Assembly (NCBI GenBank): GCA_964646785.1
Contig: CAZYGU010000002.1
Location: forward strand, 1 to 58,770
Direction: 5' to 3'
From: JBGTNQ01 sp964646785
GTDB lineage: Bacteria; Patescibacteriota; Minisyncoccia; Phycocordibacterales; Zambryskibacteraceae
Length of the DNA stretch: 58,770 nucleotides
Shown piece after piece: positions 1 through 8,400 of the stretch. How positions within the stretch are numbered: the stretch's first letter is position 1; the number at the start of each line of letters is the position of its first letter. Under the pieces are notes generated by a model, which was given only the letters and a program-made list of their open reading frames with translations, did no database searches and was not told where the DNA came from. The position numbers were made by a program, and so were the translations under genes.

Positions 1-155
1 TTTGTTTAGAGATAATTGACCACAAGAGAGGAATTATTTCATATATTAGAACTAAGCAAACCTTATTCAGGTGGACGATATATATTCTTATTGCTTTAGC
101 AATTATGAATTTAGGAGTAGCTCGCGAGACACCGTTCATTTATTATCAATTCTGA
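1..155 (+). CDS. MBOAT-family O-acyltransferase, C-terminal end (partial)
   Basis: An open frame enters from the left edge and stops at TGA 153-155, giving about 50 residues. They contain a hydrophobic helix (TIYILIALAIMNLGVA) and end in FIYYQF. Membrane-bound O-acyltransferases of the AlgI/DltB type typically finish with a helix and a FIYFQF-like tail, and they sit next to an SGNH or DltD-like gene, as here (next start 2 bases later). Such proteins move acyl groups across the membrane to surface polysaccharides or teichoic acids. The catalytic His region lies outside the window, so the call rests on the tail and the neighbour. Confidence 0.6.
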   Translation, partial: CLEIIDHKRGIISYIRTKQTLFRWTIYILIALAIMNLGVARETPFIYYQF

Positions 156-156
156 T

Positions 157-1194
157 ATGAGAAAACTTTTTGTACGATGTACTGTTCTTATTTTAATTTT
201 AGTACTATCCCAGGTGCTTCTTTCTCGTTATCTTGTTCCAAATGTACCCATGCTTACACTTGGTATTCCTGGTATTGGAAAACTTGATACATATCTTAAC
301 CTTCATGAAACGTATAGTACTCTCTATTTTGGTGACAGTATTATAAAAGCATATGCACCAAGTGATCATGATACGCGTTCAATAGCAGAAATGGTGACGG
401 CACAAGATCCAACAATAAAAATTGGCGATATGTCGTCACCTGGGTATGGCCTCAATGTATTTGAAGCTATGGTGACCTATATCTCGCATGCTTCAAAAAA
501 GCCTGATGCAATTATTATTCCAATCAACATGCGTTCATTTTCGCCGCAATGGGATATGCGACCAGAGTATCAATTTGAAAAAGAAATTTTTTTCTTAACA
601 CACAATAAATTTGTTTTTTATTTTGGAAAACCACTTAGTATTTTTCAAGCTGTTAATTTTGAAAGTGTCACAAGCGAAATGTTTCGAGACACACCAGTCT
701 TTAGCGGTAAGACACAAATTGGAACTGTGGGAATATTTGAAGATAAGGCGCGTCAGGACACTATCACTGAAGATATAGTGAAAGATTTTTACCAGTATGA
801 CTACATGGGTCAGCTGGATTCAAATCACAGAAAACTTCTATCGTTGCAGAATATTGCAAACATGGCGAATGAGCACGGTATTCATTTGTATGTCTACATT
901 ACACCAATTGATTATGAGCAGGGGGTTCAATATGTTGGACCAATGTTTAAACAACAAGTGAAAAAGAATACTGATGTAGTGTGTGCTGTTCTTAAAGAAG
1001 AAGGAGTTCCGTGTTTGAACCTTGTTTTCTCAGTTGGTTCAAAAAATTTTGAGCATGGATTACTTCCAAACGAACACATGAAGGAATCTGGAAGAAACAT
1101 AGTGGCTGATGAGCTTGTTCGATTTATTACCTCACAACGTAAACAGAGTACTCAGGGCAGTGCACAGGCTTATGGCGTTGCAAAAGCTAGGTGA
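157..1194 (+). CDS. SGNH-fold / AlgJ-DltD-like surface O-acylation protein
   Basis: 345 residues. An N-terminal membrane anchor or uncleaved signal (about residues 5-24) is followed by an extracytoplasmic domain with a block-I SGNH motif YFGDSI near residue 58, where Ser is the likely nucleophile. A late NEHMKESGR segment resembles the C-terminal catalytic His motif of SGNH/AlgX-like proteins. It follows the MBOAT gene by one base, the usual partner arrangement for O-acetylation or D-alanylation of surface glycans. The last residues are Ser/Gln-rich. Substrate cannot be told from sequence. An alternative is a plain GDSL esterase, but the MBOAT neighbour favours acyl transfer. Confidence 0.6.
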   Translation: MRKLFVRCTVLILILVLSQVLLSRYLVPNVPMLTLGIPGIGKLDTYLNLHETYSTLYFGDSIIKAYAPSDHDTRSIAEMVTAQDPTIKIGDMSSPGYGLNVFEAMVTYISHASKKPDAIIIPINMRSFSPQWDMRPEYQFEKEIFFLTHNKFVFYFGKPLSIFQAVNFESVTSEMFRDTPVFSGKTQIGTVGIFEDKARQDTITEDIVKDFYQYDYMGQLDSNHRKLLSLQNIANMANEHGIHLYVYITPIDYEQGVQYVGPMFKQQVKKNTDVVCAVLKEEGVPCLNLVFSVGSKNFEHGLLPNEHMKESGRNIVADELVRFITSQRKQSTQGSAQAYGVAKAR

Positions 1195-1200
1195 TATACT
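1192..1200 (+). promoter_or_regulatory. Extended -10 promoter for NUDIX gene
   Basis: TGaTATACT overlaps the stop codon of the preceding gene and ends 10 bases before ATG 1211, predicting a leader of only a few bases. This supports 1211 as the start over the upstream in-frame ATG at 1172. Confidence 0.5.
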
Positions 1201-1210
1201 TAATACCAAT

Positions 1211-1642
1211 ATGCCAACAGATTATAGTCATGCAAAATCTGCACCAGTTATTATTATTTTTGTGAAGTATCGTGATAAGTTTCTTTTAGTTAAGCGTAGT
1301 ACCAAAATGCTTACCTACCAAGGTCTTTGGTCATGTTTAGCTGGGTTTGTTGATGACGATAAGACTATGGAGGAGAAAGTTAAGTTTGAAATTGAAGAAG
1401 AACTTGGACTTAATCAGTCTGATATTAAGGAAATAAAAAAAAGTGATACATATCTTTTTGTCGATGATGCTCTTGATCGAGAGTGGATTAGACATTTATA
1501 TCTCGTAGAAATCACGAACCCAAATATCAAGCTTTCATGGGAACACTCAGAACTAGTTTGGACAACTCCTGAGGAGTCAAAAACGTACGAAACAACTCCT
1601 GGTCTTCATGAGGATTTTCAAAAAATTCTTGCATTGCCATAA
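1211..1642 (+). CDS. NUDIX hydrolase
   Basis: About 143 residues from ATG 1211. The Nudix fold is evident: an N-terminal strand (APVIIIFVKYRDKFLLVKRS), then GLWSCLAGFVDDD leading to a Nudix-box helix ending FEIEEELGL. The catalytic EIEEE glutamates are present, but the canonical Arg of the box is Phe and the first Glu is Lys, so the box is a variant. The family hydrolyses nucleoside diphosphates linked to another moiety. The AGFVD segment recalls NudC-type and related enzymes, but substrate cannot be assigned. An in-frame start at 1109 would overlap the previous gene by 86 bases and is unlikely. Confidence 0.8.
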   Translation: MPTDYSHAKSAPVIIIFVKYRDKFLLVKRSTKMLTYQGLWSCLAGFVDDDKTMEEKVKFEIEEELGLNQSDIKEIKKSDTYLFVDDALDREWIRHLYLVEITNPNIKLSWEHSELVWTTPEESKTYETTPGLHEDFQKILALP

Positions 1643-1689
1643 TGTGTAAAAAGTAGGTTTTGTACTCGTCGTTACGAACTTTTTTGTAG

Positions 1690-1695
1690 TACAAT
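1690..1695 (+). promoter_or_regulatory. -10 box for pgi, leaderless type
   Basis: TACAAT ends 6 bases before ATG 1702, so transcription should start at or next to the start codon. No Shine-Dalgarno sequence is present. Confidence 0.45.
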
Positions 1696-1701
1696 TACTT
1701 C

Positions 1702-2991
1702 ATGCGTTCTCTATCATTATCTGGTTTTAACTCATTTGACGATCATCAATATGTTGTTCACATGCCTTTTGAGGCACTTCAAAAACGCATACTTGATGTT
1801 CAGTTTGATTTTTCATATAAAACTCCACTTCATTTTCTTTCATATCTTGAGGACCAATCATTAAGAGATTCTTATCAAGTTCTAAAAAATAAAAAAGATA
1901 CACCTGAACTCAAGACAGTATTTGTTCTCGGTATTGGCGGTGCAAATCTTGGTGCACAAGCAATCATTGATGCATTTCCGAAACACGAATCTGCTCGATC
2001 ATTTGTTTTTCTTGATACTTTGTATGAAGGAGAGGAAGATGAAATCCGCTCAATAACTCAATCGTTTAAAGATCCCAATGAATTTCTTATTATCGTTATA
2101 AGTAAATCTGGTAAGACAATAGAGACGGTTGTAAATGCAAAACTTCTTCTTTCAATTTTAGAAGAGCGTTTTAGTACAGTGAAAGAAAGAATTATTGTTG
2201 TTACAAGTAAGGAGTCACCACTTCACATGTGGGCACACCATCATTCAATTACTATATCGACGATTCCGCAAGCACTTACAGAAAGATTCGGTCTTTTTTC
2301 ACCAGTTGTTATGGTTCCGCTTTTGTTCAGTAATCTTTCCCTTGATGATTTGTATGATGGAGCAAAAAAGGCACTCCATGATTTTACTCAAGTCAAAAAA
2401 AATACAGCACCTCATGTTGTACGAGTTGCAACTGCTCTTGATAAAAGAATTTCTAACAACATTCCAACCATTATTGATTTTTTCTTTTTCAATAAGAATC
2501 TTGAGCAGGTAGGGAAATGGAGTAGACAATTATTTGCTGAAAGCTTAGGTAAGTCTCAAACTTCACTTGGGCAAGCTTTTCAGAAGTCTATTACTCCTAC
2601 AGTATCTGTTGGAACGACTGATCTCCATTCTATGTTGCAGTTATATCTTAGTCAGCCAGAACATCGCATAGCATGGTTTTTTAATGTTGAATCAGATCAT
2701 ACAAATACAATTGGAGATGCAAAAATTTTACATGAAATATTACCAAAACTTTCTGAAGAGACTCCAGAATTTATCCTTAAGGTTATTTACGATAGTGTTA
2801 TCCAAACGTACACAGAACATCAACTTCCATATGTTGAAAGTACACTAGAGTCGGTATCAGAATTTGATCTTGGTTTTCATATGATGAATGAAATGCTTGT
2901 TGTTATTATTCTTTCAGAATTATGGAATGTAAATCCGTATGATCAGCCACATGTGGAAGGGTATAAATTCCTCATTAGGAAAGCCTTGTAA
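1702..2991 (+). CDS. pgi: Glucose-6-phosphate isomerase
   Basis: 429 residues, close to the shorter bacterial PGIs. It interconverts glucose 6-phosphate and fructose 6-phosphate in the cytoplasm. Seen: GIGGANLGAQ near residue 77, the phosphate-binding SKSGKTIET at about 134-142 in the first SIS domain, LFAESLGKS near residue 277 with the conserved Glu, and a C-terminal VNPYDQPHVEGYK signature near 410-422. The usual GRFS loop is replaced by ERFGLFS. It lies in a sugar-metabolism run with the ROK kinase at 3761. The start follows a -10 box by 6 bases. Confidence 0.9.
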   Translation: MRSLSLSGFNSFDDHQYVVHMPFEALQKRILDVQFDFSYKTPLHFLSYLEDQSLRDSYQVLKNKKDTPELKTVFVLGIGGANLGAQAIIDAFPKHESARSFVFLDTLYEGEEDEIRSITQSFKDPNEFLIIVISKSGKTIETVVNAKLLLSILEERFSTVKERIIVVTSKESPLHMWAHHHSITISTIPQALTERFGLFSPVVMVPLLFSNLSLDDLYDGAKKALHDFTQVKKNTAPHVVRVATALDKRISNNIPTIIDFFFFNKNLEQVGKWSRQLFAESLGKSQTSLGQAFQKSITPTVSVGTTDLHSMLQLYLSQPEHRIAWFFNVESDHTNTIGDAKILHEILPKLSEETPEFILKVIYDSVIQTYTEHQLPYVESTLESVSEFDLGFHMMNEMLVVIILSELWNVNPYDQPHVEGYKFLIRKAL

Positions 2992-3007
2992 TAAGCCTCA
3001 TTATGCG

Positions 3008-3016
3008 TGGTATAAT
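3008..3016 (+). promoter_or_regulatory. Extended -10 promoter TGgTATAAT, leaderless type
   Basis: A consensus extended -10 ends 8 bases before ATG 3025. No convincing -35 hexamer or Shine-Dalgarno sequence is visible. Confidence 0.55.
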
Positions 3017-3024
3017 GGGTATAT

Positions 3025-3756
3025 ATGAGAGAGAAGAAGCTTACGTATATTATCTTATTTCTTCTGGTCGTAGTAGCAACGCTAGTAGTGCTGCTTTCGT
3101 TTAGTGAAAGTAGCACAAATGCACCGCCTACACCGATTCAGACCGAAAAAGAATCGGTTGTACCTCCAATAAAAAATTCACCAGAAGTCACGAATGGTTG
3201 GAAATCATTTTCAGCACAAGGTATTACTATAAAGACACCTTCTTATGTAAGTGTTCGTCTTGGTACAAGTTTACGAAATATTCTTGCTACATATGATTTT
3301 ATTCTCACTCCAAATCCAAATATTGATTTTGCAACATTTAGTACAAAATTGCAGATTATTTCAGCTCAAGACTTTGTGCTAGATCTCTCTGATAAATTTC
3401 TTTCATATAACCCTTCGAATCAAAGCTGGTATATGAACAAAAACCTTGAAGATAAACCAAATAAAGATCACAACACATACCAACATTTGTATGATGAGCA
3501 AAATGCGTATGTTCCAAAAATTTTTGGGACAACACACGATGGTGTAAATATATTTGGGCCATTTGTATTAGGAGACACTGAGCGAGGAAAGATGGTTTAC
3601 CTAATTCCGATTCAAGCTCAAAATAAAGTATTAAGTTTTGAACTCACCTATAACCTAGAGGCGGTAGTGAATAGTTCTGCGTCTATTAAAAAATTAAAAG
3701 TAACCTTTGATTCTGATTTACCACTGATCATGAAAAGTGTTTCATTAAATCCATAA
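3025..3756 (+). CDS. Membrane-anchored extracytoplasmic protein, unknown
   Basis: 243 residues. A basic N-terminus (MREKK) precedes one strong transmembrane segment (about residues 7-26), then a Pro/Thr-rich linker and a roughly 190-residue mixed domain without a motif I recognise. The topology suggests a domain held outside the cytoplasmic membrane. The stop is 4 bases before the ROK kinase start, so the two are probably co-transcribed and translationally coupled. No function is proposed. Confidence 0.65.
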   Translation: MREKKLTYIILFLLVVVATLVVLLSFSESSTNAPPTPIQTEKESVVPPIKNSPEVTNGWKSFSAQGITIKTPSYVSVRLGTSLRNILATYDFILTPNPNIDFATFSTKLQIISAQDFVLDLSDKFLSYNPSNQSWYMNKNLEDKPNKDHNTYQHLYDEQNAYVPKIFGTTHDGVNIFGPFVLGDTERGKMVYLIPIQAQNKVLSFELTYNLEAVVNSSASIKKLKVTFDSDLPLIMKSVSLNP

Positions 3757-3760
3757 CATA

Positions 3761-4570
3761 ATGCATATTATTTTTGATATTGGTGGTACAAAAACAAGAG
3801 TAACTAGTGCACTTTCGTCAGAAAGTTTTAATGATCCAGTGATACTTGATACCCCGCAATCATATGATGATGGGATTGATCTGCTTAAGAAAACGGTGCT
3901 TAGTCTTTCTGGTGGTCAGCCAATTACTCAAATTATTGGTGGAATTGCTGGGCCTTGGGACGATGTGCAAGGCACACTCATAAGTAGTGATAATTTACCT
4001 GATTGGGCAGGAAAACCTTTAAAACAAGACCTTGAGAAATCTTTTTATACAACGGTATCCATAGATAATGATGCAGTAATGGTTGGTATCGGAGAAGCTG
4101 TATTTGGGGCTGGTAAAGGGTATGAAATAGTTGCTTATATAACTGTTTCTACAGGGGTTGGAGGAGCAAAAATTGTACATGGAAAAGTAGAGGATCATTC
4201 AGTTGGTTTTGAACCAGGTAAACAAATTTTGGATGCAGAAGGTCATACACTTGAGGATCTTATTTCAGGTAAGGCACTTGAAAAAAGAACAGGAAAAAAG
4301 CCAATTGATATCCGCGATGAAGTGATATGGGATAGCTTAGCAAAGAACCTTGCATTCGGACTTAATAATATTATTGTTGATTGGTCTCCTGATGTTGTAG
4401 TGCTGGGTGGTTCGATGATGAATCACGTTGGCATATCTGTTGAGAAAACTCAGCAGTATGTAACACAAATACTGAAAGTATTTCCAATTGTTCCACCGAT
4501 CAAGAAGGCAACTCTTGGTGACATTGGAGGTTTATATGGTGGGCTTGCGAGAATGCGAAAGAATGCGTAA
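3761..4570 (+). CDS. ROK-family sugar kinase (glucokinase-like)
   Basis: 269 residues with an actin-like ATPase fold: phosphate-1 motif DIGGTKTR at residues 6-13, a GIAGPWDD segment, and IDNDAV near residue 106 carrying the likely catalytic Asp. STGVGGAKI forms the phosphate-2 region and VVLGGSMM the adenosine site. The ROK zinc signature (GHxx followed by CxCGxxGC) is absent: here it reads GFEPGKQILDAEGH. ROK proteins are sugar kinases or sugar-responsive repressors; with no HTH domain this one is a kinase. Its position behind pgi fits glucose phosphorylation, but other hexoses are possible. Confidence 0.75.
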   Translation: MHIIFDIGGTKTRVTSALSSESFNDPVILDTPQSYDDGIDLLKKTVLSLSGGQPITQIIGGIAGPWDDVQGTLISSDNLPDWAGKPLKQDLEKSFYTTVSIDNDAVMVGIGEAVFGAGKGYEIVAYITVSTGVGGAKIVHGKVEDHSVGFEPGKQILDAEGHTLEDLISGKALEKRTGKKPIDIRDEVIWDSLAKNLAFGLNNIIVDWSPDVVVLGGSMMNHVGISVEKTQQYVTQILKVFPIVPPIKKATLGDIGGLYGGLARMRKNA

Positions 4571-4601
4571 AATCATCATCTTACTGAAATAAATACATAG
4601 T

Positions 4602-4823
4602 ATGATTCAAAACTTTTTGATGAGGAAAATGATGGAGTCGAAAATGAAGGATGTTCCTGTTGAACAAAGGGAACAAATATTTTCAATGATTGAAAAAAAT
4701 CCAGATTTTTTTAAAAATATTGTGAGTGAAATACAAGCTGAAGTTGAAAAAGGAAAAGATCAAATGGCAGCAACGATGGAGGTAATGCAAAGACATCAAG
4801 AAGAATTAAAAGGAATGTTATAG
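4602..4823 (+). CDS. Small helical protein, unknown
   Basis: 73 residues, rich in Met, Lys, Glu and Gln and predicted to be mostly helical, with no membrane segment or Cys. A TAAATA box lies 6 bases before the ATG. It is the last gene before a strong terminator. Coding status is supported by position and by the amphipathic pattern (for example FSMIEKNPDFFKNIVSEI). No family recognised. Confidence 0.6.
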   Translation: MIQNFLMRKMMESKMKDVPVEQREQIFSMIEKNPDFFKNIVSEIQAEVEKGKDQMAATMEVMQRHQEELKGML

Positions 4824-4829
4824 AAATTA

Positions 4830-4859
4830 AAACTACACAAACTAATTGTGTAGTTTTTT
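4830..4859 (+). terminator. Rho-independent terminator
   Basis: An 11-bp perfect stem (AAACTACACAA pairing with TTGTGTAGTTT) with a 5-base loop runs into a T-tract. It ends the 1211-4823 gene group. Confidence 0.9.
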
Positions 4860-4861
4860 AA

Positions 4862-4870
4862 TGTGGATAA
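4862..4870 (-). other. DnaA-box-like nonamer
   Basis: TGTGGATAA is the exact complement of the consensus DnaA box TTATCCACA. It is a single copy next to a terminator in an AT-rich gap. One chance match per window of this size is not surprising. Confidence 0.25.
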
Positions 4871-5451
4871 CTCACCATCATCAACACAATAATAATTTAC
4901 AGATGTACAACAATGTAGGGAAGTATTAAGTGTTAAAAATTATTACCACCTGCTTCTTATTTGGTTACAGTAAAAAAATTTATGATATGAAATTAGCTAG
5001 TAGTCAAAAATACAAATTATTTTTTGGTGAGTTGTCGTGAAACACGCACGGTATGGTAATTTCAATATTTGAAGTGTATAAATCAGAACTTTTTGTATTA
5101 CAACTATATTAGGCACTGAATATATAAAGATTAGTAATGTTTATTAATGTTTTGTCCTTACCATATATATGACTTATTCAACGCAGCTGATGTATGAATA
5201 CATAACTACCTAGTTATTCAACTAAATATTGCTACTTTAGAATAATAAATAATATGTTTCACATTTAAATATCATGATGAAAAAAGTGCTCATTCATCAA
5301 AAAACTTTTTTTAAATGTTTCGATTGCATTTGTTATTGATAGGAGAAAATAATTTAAATTGGGTTTTGATCAGCAAAATTTCATCCCATTTTGGTTTACA
5401 AAATACATCTAATTCTGTTCATGTTTTTTTGTATATAACAGGAGCAAATAT

Positions 5452-5460
5452 TGTTAAAAT
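5452..5460 (+). promoter_or_regulatory. Extended -10 promoter of the giant gene
   Basis: TGtTAAAAT ends 6 bases before ATG 5467, predicting a transcript that begins at the start codon. An AGGAG at 5440-5444 is too far from the ATG to act as its ribosome binding site. Confidence 0.45.
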
Positions 5461-5466
5461 TTCAGT

Positions 5467-8400
5467 ATGTTCACGCGTACATTTTCGTTGCGGATCTTGT
5501 CGCTAACTAAAATCATTTTGGTTTGTTTTTTTGTCGCATGTGTATTTCCATTGTTTGCAAACGCAGATGATACTTTGAGTGTGACACCGGAATCTGAGAC
5601 CACGCAAATTGCGGATACATCTTTGATTCCCGAAATTACTTCAACTCAATCAACTGAAAATAATTCAACTAACAGTGTGTCCATCGAGACTCCAGTTGAA
5701 CCAGTAGTTGAAGATGGTCCAAGCACTACTTTATCTGATGAAGCAAATGTATTAACTACACACGAAGAAGTATCGTATGTTGATCTTTCGACTTCAACAC
5801 CAACTACTACAGTTCAAATCACTTCAGATGTTTCTGATGAAGACGTTGAGAACGTTGATGCTGCTACATCGAGCAGTGGCAGTGTTTCTGCATTATCAAC
5901 GTTGCCAACCATAATTGAGACTTATGATGGTACTGGCAAAACAGTCGTGGTTTCAGCAACACCTGAGCAAGAGCTCATAACTCCAATGATAAATGTTCCG
6001 GTTCATACACAAATTCCTGAAATATTTAAAGTTGGTCAGGAGAATCAAATAAAAATTAAATGGCAAAACAACGGAAATGAGGAGATGTCGTTTGTTGCAA
6101 CCGACGAGGATAGTAATGGATATATTGATCATGTTGCGTGGGTAGTGCCACATCTCTCGACTCAAACTTTCTCTATTATTTATATTTCGAATGCACTACA
6201 GTTAGATTCAGATAAAAATGTAATTGCTGATATATATAATGTAGTTCGAAATGTTGACGGTGCCTATGCGCCACTTTTAAATGGTCAGTTTGTTCGTGTG
6301 ACATTTGAGCAGATCCTTGATAACACAAAAGATATAACGCTGTATGCGAGACCTCATAATGAAAGAGATTCTGTAAGGGTTGAAATATATACGTTAGATG
6401 GAAGTTATATAACTACTATTGATGCCATAGACCATGATGGTAAGTACAGAGTGCTCCTTACTGATCTTGCAACTTCAACTGATACTTTTGATTTGAAAAT
6501 TATTGGGGATATTGATATCGATCAAATTATAGACCCAGCACCTGCTACAGCATATTGGGTTGGTGGAACTGGAGATTGGTCAGACGCAGCAAACCACTGG
6601 GCAGCATCGTCGAACGGAGCACCAGGTGCAGGAAATGCACCTGACGCGACAAGTAACGTAGTTTTCGATGCATCATCGGGCGGTGCAGCAACGGTAGTTA
6701 CTATTGATACAAATGTCACTGTTGGTTCTATGACAATCAGTGGGTACACTGGCACAATTCTCCAAAATGCAAATCTTTCAATTACGAATTCTGGAGGCCG
6801 GTCTGGGAATTATACTCAGAACTCAGCTGTAACATTTACCGCAATAAATCCAGGAACAAATACGCTGTCAGTAACTGGAAGCTTCACATTAAATGCAGGT
6901 GTATTTCGAAGATACACAGGTCTCGGTATTAGTAGTGATCCATTTCTAATTTTTGATGTGTACGGATTGCAAGCAATGAAAACAACTGCAACAAGTACAT
7001 ACAAATTGAATAATAATATTGACGCAGCAACTACTACTGGTTGGAACACTGGTGCAGGTTTTGATCCAGTAGGAACTCTCGCAAATCCATTTACAGGAAT
7101 TTTCGATGGAAATAATTTTGCAATTAATAATTTGTATATTAGTACCACAACATCAAGTTATGTTGGTCTTTTTGGGTATTCCACGAACCTTGTAAAAAAT
7201 GTGAGTATCTTAGATGTTTCAATATCTGCGACAAGTACAGCTGGTACAGTTGGTAGTACTGGAGCAAATGGATCAGACGGTGCAGCAACCTCAAATGGTG
7301 TTGCTGGTGGTGCGGGTACGGCAGGAAGTACTTTGTATTTAGGTGGAGTGGTTGGATATAACACTGGAACAATTACAAATGTAAGTGTTACAGGAAATAT
7401 TATTGGTACTGGAGGTGCGGGTGGAGCTGGTGGAAACGGAGGAAACGGAGGAAACATTACAACAGGTGCAAATGCAGGTGGAACTGGTGGTGCGGCAGCA
7501 AGTAACGCAGCTGCAACAGGAGGTCTCGCATACGTGGGAGGAGTTGTTGGGTATTCTCAGCAAGGAAGTATTACTTTGGCGACAAGCTCAGCGTCTGTCA
7601 CAGGTGTTGGTGGTGCTGGAGGTTCAAGTGGTAATGCTGGAAACGGAGGAAATGGATCTGTTGCTGGAGTTGGTACAGGTACGGGAGGCGCTGGTGGAGC
7701 GGCTGGAGTTGCTGGTGCAGGAAACATTGCATATGTTGGAGGTCTTATAGGGTGGGTCAATGCAGGAACAATTGATGAGTCGTATGCAACAGGAAATGTA
7801 ACTGCAAGAGGTGGTGCAGGAGGTAATGCAGGAACATCGGGTACAGGTGGAAATGCAGGAGTTGGAGGAGGAGGTGCAAACCTTGGTGGTATCGGCGGCG
7901 CGGGTGCTGCTGGTGGAGCGGCTGGAACAACGTATGCTGGAGGTCTTGTAGGAAATAATTCGGGCACTATTGAAAATGGAAGTTATGCGACTGGTATAGT
8001 GCAAGCAACTGGAGGTACTCCTGGTAATGCTTCTGCTGGAAGTTCAGGTGGTGCTTCTGCTGCAGGTTCAGTTATCGCTGCTGCATCAGGTGCAACAGCA
8101 ATTGGTGGTGCGGGAGGTGCTGGAGCCATTGCATATGCCGGAGGTTTAGTTGCTCAAAATAATACTCCCGGATTCATTAACGGTTCGATATCAAATGTCT
8201 ATTCAACTGGGTCTGTTACAGCAACTGGTACTGCTGGAAAAAATGGAGCAGCAGGAGGAGCGGGAGGAAGCGCATCACTCACAACTACCGGTACTGGTGG
8301 TGTTGGAGGTGCCGCGGGAAACGGAGGTGCGGGTGGAGCTGCGTACAGTGGAGGATTGGTTGGAATAAATTTGGGATCAATTATCACAGCAAACTCGTTA

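Larger units (their letters stand above)
4860..5466. other. AT-rich intergenic region before the giant gene
   Basis: About 600 bases without a supported gene. A 63-codon ORF at 5315 overlaps the giant gene start, has no recognisable product and is rejected. The region is strongly AT-rich, with one exact DnaA-box-like nonamer at 4862-4870 and the promoter of the giant gene at its end. No tRNA or other RNA gene was recognised. Confidence 0.6.

Noticed and set aside
1109..1210. Upstream start for the NUDIX gene
   Set aside because: It overlaps the preceding CDS by 86 bases. The extended -10 at 1192-1200 would place transcription downstream of it.
5315..5506. 63-codon ORF before the giant gene
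   Set aside because: It overlaps the signal-peptide coding region, has no promoter or ribosome site of note and resembles no protein family.
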